A stretch of DNA of 5,015 nucleotides. It comes from an uncultured Erysipelotrichaceae bacterium. GTDB taxonomy: Bacteria; Bacillota_I; Bacilli_A; Erysipelotrichales; Erysipelotrichaceae. The notes below the pieces were generated by a model that was not told the origin of the DNA, searched no databases, and worked only from the letters and a program-made list of their open reading frames with translations. The DNA lies in assembly GCA_937957895.1 (NCBI GenBank), contig CALFEZ010000144.1, forward strand, positions 1 through 5,015, written 5' to 3'. The position numbers and the translations under genes were made by a program. Shown piece after piece: positions 1-5,015 of this stretch (position 1 is the first letter of the stretch; each line of letters begins with the position of its first letter).

Positions 1-1031
1 TACTTCAAACGAATAAAATCGATGGCTTGATCCAAAGGTGATCGAATGGGATTGTCTTCGATCAGTTCATCGTCATAGAGAGATACCATTACCCCTTGAT
101 AGTAGTTGTGCTTATCGATCTCTAGAACGCTCAATATCGAGTCTCGTTCTTCTTTCGAGTAATAACGTGCCAACAGCAAATCATGCATCTGGTTGTTCTT
201 GCGCATCGACTGATTCTTCTTGATGGCATAGATTTTGAGTAGTTCGGTAAGCAACAGATCCACTGCATTCTCGATGATCATGATCGTGTTCTCATTCAAA
301 TGATCAAATGAATCAAAAACAGAGAAGATGTACTTCTGATCAAGCAAATCAGGAATGTTGACGCTTACGATCGTCTCTTGTGTATTGTCTGAGTATTCGA
401 TCACTCGTTCATAGTATTGGTTATCCACAAACTTTACTTCCGGTAGTGGATTCTCGCGGATCACCTTGTAGGGCAGTTGTTTTAGACTCGTTGAGTAGAA
501 TATGGAGCTTGACTCGTTTTCAAACTGGACTTCTGCCTGGATCATCAATCGTATTGACTTCAGAAGCTCATTGATGGACAACTCTTTTAAAGACAACTGA
601 TTGATTGCCTTTCGAGCATTGTAATATGAGTTTAAGATCATGCTGTTTTCATTGATGATGGGTTGCAGGATCGCAAGAATGATCGTCTCATATTTGACTG
701 TTTCCGGTATTTCGATAAGTGGGATGTCAAAAGCATTGCATAACCTGATTAGTTGTTGTGGTACTTCTTTGACAAGTCGATGCACTTTCAGTACAAGTCC
801 ACTGATTTCCAACGCGACCATCTTATTGAAAAAGACGAGCAAATCTGTCTCAGATAGATCGATCAGAGCATAGTAACTCGTTAAAATCAGCTGATTCCTT
901 CTACCCCATTTTTCGATGTCAGTGGCTTCTAAAACCATGACAGATGAGACATTGCGATCCAGATATGTATGATTTGACACTATCTTTGCTTGTTTAAAGC
1001 AATCATTCTTTAGTATTTGATGTAGGTTCAT
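1..1031 (-). CDS. PucR-family transcriptional regulator, C-terminus cut off by the window edge
   Basis: This is an uninterrupted minus-strand reading frame of 343 codons that runs off the left edge. PucR-type regulators are usually about 500-550 aa, so roughly the last third is missing, including the expected C-terminal helix-turn-helix. Residues 1-125 match the PucR N-terminal sensory domain. They show LDRNVSSVMVLEA (24-36), KWGRRNQLILTSYYAL (41-56), EISGLVLKV (75-83), and VPQQLIRLCNAFDIPLIEIP (90-109). From about 282 (MHDLLLARYYSKEERDSI) the sequence resembles the linker and start of the central CdaR/GGDEF-like domain. The ATG at 1031 is preceded by AAAGG with a 5-nt spacer, with AAGGA further upstream. 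Family members control purine, allantoin or other catabolic genes. Divergent placement next to an oxamate transcarbamylase-type operon suggests it controls that operon. Activator or repressor action, and the ligand, cannot be read from the sequence. Confidence 0.88.
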   Translation of the reverse strand, partial: MNLHQILKNDCFKQAKIVSNHTYLDRNVSSVMVLEATDIEKWGRRNQLILTSYYALIDLSETDLLVFFNKMVALEISGLVLKVHRLVKEVPQQLIRLCNAFDIPLIEIPETVKYETIILAILQPIINENSMILNSYYNARKAINQLSLKELSINELLKSIRLMIQAEVQFENESSSIFYSTSLKQLPYKVIRENPLPEVKFVDNQYYERVIEYSDNTQETIVSVNIPDLLDQKYIFSVFDSFDHLNENTIMIIENAVDLLLTELLKIYAIKKNQSMRKNNQMHDLLLARYYSKEERDSILSVLEIDKHNYYQGVMVSLYDDELIEDNPIRSPLDQAIDFIRLK

Positions 1032-1073
1032 GGGGGCCTTTATCCTTATAGGTCAAAAAACAAAGTTATATTT

Positions 1074-1107
1074 GATTTCATTATATCAGATGAGATAAAA
1101 AAATATC
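1074..1107. promoter_or_regulatory. Candidate operator: 10-bp-phased GATA/TATC half-sites
   Basis: TATC occurs at 1084-1087, GATA at 1094-1097 and TATC at 1104-1107. Successive copies are exactly 10 bp apart and alternate in orientation, giving two overlapping inverted repeats. A degenerate GATT at 1074-1077 extends the same phase. The array covers the predicted -10 of the divergent regulator and lies upstream of the operon. It would suit a regulator binding one face of the helix, possibly the PucR-like protein. The half-sites are only 4 bp in AT-rich DNA, so chance is a serious alternative. Confidence 0.25.
1080..1088 (-). promoter_or_regulatory. Extended -10 promoter element for the PucR-family gene
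   Basis: Read on the minus strand this is TGATATAAT, a perfect TGN-TATAAT extended -10. It lies about 49 nt upstream of the regulator's ATG and predicts a start of transcription near 1073. No good -35 hexamer sits at 16-18 nt, which is tolerated for extended -10 promoters. Position and orientation fit the regulator gene. This is a sequence-only prediction. Confidence 0.5.
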
Positions 1108-1182
1108 ATACAACTTATAGACGATATGAAAGCTTTGATCAAACATCAGACATCTGGCATTTCAGAAGATCGTAATAAACAG

Positions 1183-1193
1183 AAGAAGGTGAT
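1183..1193 (+). promoter_or_regulatory. Near-complete Shine-Dalgarno sequence inside the longest DUF2877 frame
   Basis: The sequence AAGAAGGTGAT differs at one position from AAGGAGGTGAT, the complement of the usual bacterial 16S 3' end. It overlaps the ATG at 1192, leaving only 2 nt between the GG core and that ATG. It is the only recognisable ribosome binding sequence near the start of the gene. The upstream ATG at 1126 has none. It therefore argues that translation starts near here, but its spacing to the ATG is poor. Confidence 0.45.
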
Positions 1194-2073
1194 GACTATT
1201 CAAGTAACTAAATACTCAGCATCGTTGCATGCCACATTCTCACATCGATCCATATGCAGAGTGCATTCGGTTTTTGATCATACCATCAATGTACAATGCG
1301 ATCAACGATTGATCGCTCTGACTCATAAAGAAGCACCATTGACACCCATGGGGATCAATTTGGATGTAACTGATGAGATGATCAGAAGGATGAAAGTAAA
1401 AAAAAATGATGTGTTGACTATTGATGAAAAAGGTCTCCACTTAATGAATTACTCCTTCGCTTTGGGACATCATCAAAAGATCGATCTTTCATATCCGTGT
1501 TACAAAGGAAAAATGGAGGACGATGCACTCATTGCCTTTAAAATCCATTTGGATTCACTGCTTTTATCGACTGAGGATAAAGGAATGTTATTGGCAAGTT
1601 GGAAGCATGTCATTTATGATCAACCCATTCAACAGTCATTTTATGCAGATCATTTGGTGAAACTAATAAGAAAGATCCAAAAAGCACGATCATTGTCGGA
1701 TGTCGTGGATCATGTTAGTTCTATGGTGGGGGCAGGCGAAGGGCTTACTCCATCAGGTGATGATTTTATCGGTGGGATTTTGGCAGTGTTGACTTATCTT
1801 TCACATGATCCACCAACAGCTTATGTAAAGAGCAAGTTATGCAATGAAGTCATGCAAAGAATCGATCAAACAACACCGATAAGCAAAGAATATCTATTGT
1901 ACGCGATGGAGGGGCTGTTCAATGAACTTGTCTCAACATTATTTATCAGACATGGTGAACATAAACCATACCTTCATTATTTGCATAAGATCAGTACGAT
2001 AGGTCATTCATCAGGGGTAGATTTTCTAATAGGCATGTATTTTGGATTGGAAATAGGAGGTATATTACAATGA
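1192..2073 (+). CDS. allH: DUF2877 protein, AllH/YlbF-like subunit of oxamate transcarbamylase
   Basis: The frame is open from an ATG at 1126 (315 aa). I chose the ATG at 1192 (293 aa) because the only Shine-Dalgarno sequence lies there, the first 22 codons encode an unremarkable polar stretch, and family members are about 270-290 aa. The start remains uncertain. Numbered from the ATG at 1126, diagnostic DUF2877 features are VHSVFDHTINV (46-56), the glycine-rich GEGLTPSGDDFIGGIL (204-219), a TTPIS segment followed by a helix (249-263), and IGHSSGVDFLIGMYFGL (292-308). There is no signal peptide or membrane segment, so it should be cytoplasmic. In E. coli the homologue works with FdrA and YlbE as the AllFGH oxamic transcarbamylase. 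Its own catalytic share is not known to me. Its stop overlaps the FdrA start by 4 nt (ATGA), implying translational coupling. Here it is the first gene of the operon, whereas in E. coli it is the third of the set. Confidence 0.85.
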   Translation: MTIQVTKYSASLHATFSHRSICRVHSVFDHTINVQCDQRLIALTHKEAPLTPMGINLDVTDEMIRRMKVKKNDVLTIDEKGLHLMNYSFALGHHQKIDLSYPCYKGKMEDDALIAFKIHLDSLLLSTEDKGMLLASWKHVIYDQPIQQSFYADHLVKLIRKIQKARSLSDVVDHVSSMVGAGEGLTPSGDDFIGGILAVLTYLSHDPPTAYVKSKLCNEVMQRIDQTTPISKEYLLYAMEGLFNELVSTLFIRHGEHKPYLHYLHKISTIGHSSGVDFLIGMYFGLEIGGILQ

Positions 2074-3608
2074 TCCATAACGTGATTAAAGAGAATGCGT
2101 ATTTTGACTCAGTAACACTCATGTTGTTTTCAAGCAAACTGAATGCGATCACAGGTGTCGAAGAAGCAGCTGTGATGATGGGGACGACTCACAACATCGA
2201 TTTGATGATCAATTCCAATGTCCTTAGCAAAGAAGTTGCTCAAAAAGCAACAAGCAACGACTTGATCATAGGAATTCGCGCTGATTCACAACAAGTGATC
2301 GATGAAGCGATCCGTGTATTGAATGAGCAGTTCGAAAGCAAGACCGATGACTCAAAAAGACAAAAGACAGTGGTAAAGAGCGTTCGTGCTGCCGTAAATG
2401 AAAAGCCGGAGTTGAACTTTGCCATCATTTCAACTCCAGGACGTTTTGCAAAGAAAGAAGTATTGAGTTGTCTTAAAAACGATATAAATGTCATGCTTTT
2501 TAGTGACAATGTTTCTTTGGAAGATGAAAAAGAGCTAAAAGAACTGGCTGTCGAAAAAGGATTGTTGATGATGGGACCGGATTGTGGAACAGCCATCATC
2601 AATGGAGTGGCACTTGGGTTTGCCAATGTTGTCAATCGGGGAAACATCGGTGTGGTGGGTGCATCCGGTACAGGATTGCAGGAACTCACAGTACTGATCC
2701 ATGAGTTTGGTGGAGGTTTGTCCCATGCAATTGGAACAGGTGGTCGTGACTTGAAAGAATCAGTTGGTGGTAAAATGGCATTGATGGGACTTGAAGCACT
2801 CAACAATGATGCCAATACGGACGTGATCGGATTGATCTCAAAACCACCTTCACCATCGGTAATGAAAAAGATACTTGAGATGGTCGAGTCTTTTAATAAA
2901 CCTGTCGTTATTTGTCTTTTGGGAGGAGATCAAACACAGGTTGAAAACTCAAAAGTATATGATGCATATACGATCGAGAATGCTGCCCGTTATTTGGTCG
3001 CTTTGGCCCATGATCAAGAACCCACTCCTGCTAGAGATCTAACTTTGGATGATATAAAACCGCTATCCGATAAAAATATCGGTAAATACATTCGTGGTTT
3101 ATATACTGGAGGTACATTGGCATATGAGGCGATGTTGTTATTGAGTGACACAGTAGGCAAAGTATATTCCAACATCGCTGTAGACAAAGAGTTTGTTCTT
3201 AAAAACCCGGAAGAAAGCCAGTTCCATACGATCGTGGATATGGGAGAAGATTACTTTACCGATGGCATGGCACATCCTATGATCGATCCACGGCTTCGCT
3301 CTGAGCGTATCAAAAAAGAAGTAGCTGATTTAGAAACGGCAATTATCCTTCTTGACTGTGTGTTGGGATATGGATCTCATGAAGATCCTGCAAATGAGAT
3401 CGTCAAAGCGATTTTTGAAGCAAACAAAGTGCTTAATGGTCGTGAGGTGGTTTATGTTGCTTCAGTAACAGGAACAGAAAAAGATCCACAGATCCGTTCA
3501 AAACAAGTAAAAACGCTTGAAACTGCCGGTGTCGTCGTGCTGCCAACCAATGCCCAAGCTGCACAGTATGCTGCACTTTTATTGAAATCAAAAGGAGGGC
3601 TATCATAA
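2070..3608 (+). CDS. fdrA: FdrA (AllF), oxamate transcarbamylase subunit with a CoA-ligase-like fold
   Basis: This is a complete 512-aa protein of normal FdrA length. AGGAGG at 2055-2060, 9 nt before the ATG, fixes the start. The middle resembles the succinyl-CoA synthetase alpha subunit, with ISTPGRFAKKE (120-130), VMLFSDNVSLEDE (141-153), MGPDCGTAI (168-176), GNIGVVGASGTGLQEL (191-206) and IGTGGRDL (221-228). The C-terminal part has FdrA hallmarks: GLYTGGTLAYEA (343-354), HPMIDPRLR (402-410) and DCVLGYGSHEDPA (429-441). Older annotations call it acyl-CoA synthetase FdrA, but the phosphohistidine motif (GHAGA-type) of true CoA ligases is not visible. With the AllG- and AllH-like neighbours, the supported role is conversion of oxalurate plus phosphate to oxamate and carbamoyl phosphate in ureide catabolism. 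The protein is soluble, without signal peptide or membrane segments. It overlaps the upstream gene by 4 nt and the downstream gene by 1 nt. Family assignment is firm, and substrate rests on homology and context. Confidence 0.93.
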   Translation: MIHNVIKENAYFDSVTLMLFSSKLNAITGVEEAAVMMGTTHNIDLMINSNVLSKEVAQKATSNDLIIGIRADSQQVIDEAIRVLNEQFESKTDDSKRQKTVVKSVRAAVNEKPELNFAIISTPGRFAKKEVLSCLKNDINVMLFSDNVSLEDEKELKELAVEKGLLMMGPDCGTAIINGVALGFANVVNRGNIGVVGASGTGLQELTVLIHEFGGGLSHAIGTGGRDLKESVGGKMALMGLEALNNDANTDVIGLISKPPSPSVMKKILEMVESFNKPVVICLLGGDQTQVENSKVYDAYTIENAARYLVALAHDQEPTPARDLTLDDIKPLSDKNIGKYIRGLYTGGTLAYEAMLLLSDTVGKVYSNIAVDKEFVLKNPEESQFHTIVDMGEDYFTDGMAHPMIDPRLRSERIKKEVADLETAIILLDCVLGYGSHEDPANEIVKAIFEANKVLNGREVVYVASVTGTEKDPQIRSKQVKTLETAGVVVLPTNAQAAQYAALLLKSKGGLS

Positions 3609-5015
3609 TGTCAAAATTGAATGAACTTTTTGCTCAGAAGCTTTCTGTATTAAATATCGGACTGGAAGTGTTCAAAGAAACCATGGACGATCAGCACGTG
3701 GATGCACTGCACATGCAATGGCGTCCTCCGGCCAATGGCAATCCCATGTTGTCAAGCATTTTGGCAGACTTGGATCAAGAACGAATCGATCAGGCTAACA
3801 AAAAGGCTTTCGATATCATGAATCAGGGAGAACCCAACCTTGTCGATGTCAAGTATGCCAAAGACGTCCTTCCTGATATGGATAAATACACGATCGGTCA
3901 CGCTGGTCCTCCGATTGAATGGCAAGACATGTGCGGACCACTGCAAGGTGCAATTCTTGGTGCTGTGGTATATGAGGGATTGGCAGAAACATTGGAAGAG
4001 GCTGAGAAAGTCGTTCTTTCCGGCAAGATCACGTTCAAGCCCAATCATTCCATGGGCGCAGTCGGCCCTATGACAGGCATGATCACGTATTCCATGCCTT
4101 TATGGGAAGTCCGAAATGAAACATTTGGGAATGTGGCATACTGTACATTCAATGAAGGTCTTGGCAAAGTCATGCGCTTTGGAGCCAATGGACCGGATGT
4201 CATTGAACGTCTGAAGTGGTTGGAAACATCATTGGCACCAGCCATGAAAAAGGCTCTTGCTTTATCAGGACCAATCTCTTTGAAGGTCTTGATCGCCAAA
4301 GCCATGGCTATGGGGGATGAAATGCATCAACGCAATACAGGTGCAACCTCTTTGTTTGTACGTGAGATCATGAAACATGTGACACAAGTCGTCGAAGATC
4401 AAAAAGAACTTACAAAGATAACGGAGTTCATCACGGGGAATGATCAGTTCTTTTTAAATTTGGCAATGGCTACCGGAAAAGCAGTGACCGATCCCGTGAA
4501 AAACATTCCATATAGTACTGTCGTCACTACCATGAGTCGAAACGGCACCAACTTCGGGATCAAACTAAGTGCTCTGGGAGAACAATGGTTTGAAGCTCCC
4601 GTCAATGATCCCAAGGGGTTGTTCTTTCCAGGATATGGTCCGGAAGATGCCAATCCGGATATCGGTGACAGCACTATTATCGAAACTTTCGGGATTGGTG
4701 GATTTGCCATGGGCTCAGCACCGGCAGTCGTTCGTTTTGTAGGTGCAAGTTCGGTGTCAGAAGCCATCCAATATAGTGAAAGCATGCAGGAGATCTGTGT
4801 TGGATTGAGCCCTCATTATGTCATCCCAACCATGAATTTCATCGGAACTGCCACCGCTATCGATGCACGCAAGGTAGTAGAAACAACGATTCTTCCCGTG
4901 ATCAACACGGGGATGGCACATAAAAAACCAGGTATCGGACAAGTGGGTGCCGGAATCGTAACTCCGCCTTATGAAGCATTTGCCAAGGCGATCATTGCAT
5001 TCCATGCTTTATTGA
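3608..5015 (+). CDS. allG: DUF1116 protein, AllG/YlbE-like subunit of oxamate transcarbamylase, cut at the right edge
   Basis: The frame gives 469 complete codons and one further base before the window ends. DUF1116 proteins are about 420-475 aa, so at most a few residues should be missing. The start follows AAGGAGG (3592-3598) by 9 nt, and its A is the last base of the fdrA stop (TAATG), so the two are translationally coupled. Conserved family blocks are HAGPPIEWQDMCGPLQGA (98-115), NHSMGAVGPMTGM (146-158), GDEMHQRNTGATSLF (236-250), TVVTTMSRNGTNFGIKL (304-320), GDSTIIETFGIGGFAMGSAP (353-372) and GMAHKKPGIGQVGAG (435-449). The invariant His, Asn, Arg and acidic residues in these blocks look like a catalytic site. 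No transmembrane segment or signal peptide is obvious. In E. coli the homologue is part of the AllFGH oxamic transcarbamylase. The final codons shown (FAKAIIAFHALL) have the look of a C-terminal helix. Confidence 0.92.
   Translation, partial: MSKLNELFAQKLSVLNIGLEVFKETMDDQHVDALHMQWRPPANGNPMLSSILADLDQERIDQANKKAFDIMNQGEPNLVDVKYAKDVLPDMDKYTIGHAGPPIEWQDMCGPLQGAILGAVVYEGLAETLEEAEKVVLSGKITFKPNHSMGAVGPMTGMITYSMPLWEVRNETFGNVAYCTFNEGLGKVMRFGANGPDVIERLKWLETSLAPAMKKALALSGPISLKVLIAKAMAMGDEMHQRNTGATSLFVREIMKHVTQVVEDQKELTKITEFITGNDQFFLNLAMATGKAVTDPVKNIPYSTVVTTMSRNGTNFGIKLSALGEQWFEAPVNDPKGLFFPGYGPEDANPDIGDSTIIETFGIGGFAMGSAPAVVRFVGASSVSEAIQYSESMQEICVGLSPHYVIPTMNFIGTATAIDARKVVETTILPVINTGMAHKKPGIGQVGAGIVTPPYEAFAKAIIAFHALL

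Noticed and set aside
38..873. Three plus-strand open frames (38-223, 380-574, 640-873)
   Set aside because: They are antisense to the PucR-family gene, which has clear domain homology on the minus strand. None has convincing protein character.
1072..1100. TTGATT as a -35 and ATAAAA as a -10 for a plus-strand promoter
   Set aside because: The -10 is a poor match, and other equally weak pairings exist in this AT-rich stretch. A promoter for the operon should be in the region, but I cannot place it.
1032..1125. Terminator, riboswitch or small RNA in the intergenic region
   Set aside because: No GC-rich stem followed by a T-run and no recognisable riboswitch core is visible. The poly-A/T runs are not preceded by a stable hairpin.
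2427..2444. STPGR in FdrA as a possible match to the STRTR carbamoyl phosphate motif
   Set aside because: It sits in the conserved CoA-binding-like domain of FdrA, where a small-residue PG turn is typical. The match covers only three of five positions and the surrounding sequence is unlike aspartate/ornithine transcarbamylases.
2240..2815. 191-aa open frame antisense to fdrA
   Set aside because: It lies wholly inside a strongly conserved fdrA coding region, has Ser/Pro/Phe-rich low-information sequence, and has no recognisable motif. It is a shadow of the real gene.
3752..5005. Several open frames opposite or out of frame with the DUF1116 gene
   Set aside because: The DUF1116 frame is conserved in motif blocks from start to edge, and the alternatives show no family resemblance.

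Overview
The window reads as accessory catabolic DNA from a low-to-moderate GC bacterium, most likely in the Bacillota. The support is an AT-rich intergenic region, strong AGGAGG-type ribosome binding sites, tightly overlapping genes and a PucR-type regulator. An Erysipelotrichia- or Clostridia-like host is my guess, and nothing here fixes the genus. Almost the whole window is coding.

Layout: positions 1-1031 hold, on the minus strand, the N-terminal two thirds of a PucR-family transcriptional regulator whose C-terminus lies beyond the left edge. A divergent control region of about 94-160 bp follows, depending on which start the next gene uses. Three plus-strand genes then form a translationally coupled operon: a DUF2877 protein (AllH/YlbF family, ending at 2073), an FdrA/AllF protein (2070-3608) and a DUF1116 protein (AllG/YlbE family, 3608 to the right edge, missing at most a few C-terminal residues). 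The junctions are ATGA (4-nt overlap) and TAATG (1-nt overlap), each with a good Shine-Dalgarno sequence 9 nt upstream of the start.

FdrA, YlbE and YlbF homologues together correspond to the enterobacterial AllFGH set, which has been assigned to oxamate (oxamic) transcarbamylase: oxalurate + phosphate giving oxamate + carbamoyl phosphate. In anaerobic allantoin/purine catabolism a carbamate kinase then makes ATP from the carbamoyl phosphate. That kinase is not in the window and would be expected just past the right edge. The divergent PucR-like protein is the obvious candidate regulator, so the window looks like a purine/ureide catabolism locus with its own regulator.

I found no RNA genes, mobile elements, CRISPR arrays or convincing terminators, and no evidence for a wholly new system. 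The points worth a second look are a strong excess of GATC, GATA/TATC half-sites spaced every 10 bp in the control region, the ambiguous start of the DUF2877 gene, and FdrA keeping a CoA-ligase-like fold while lacking the catalytic phosphohistidine motif.
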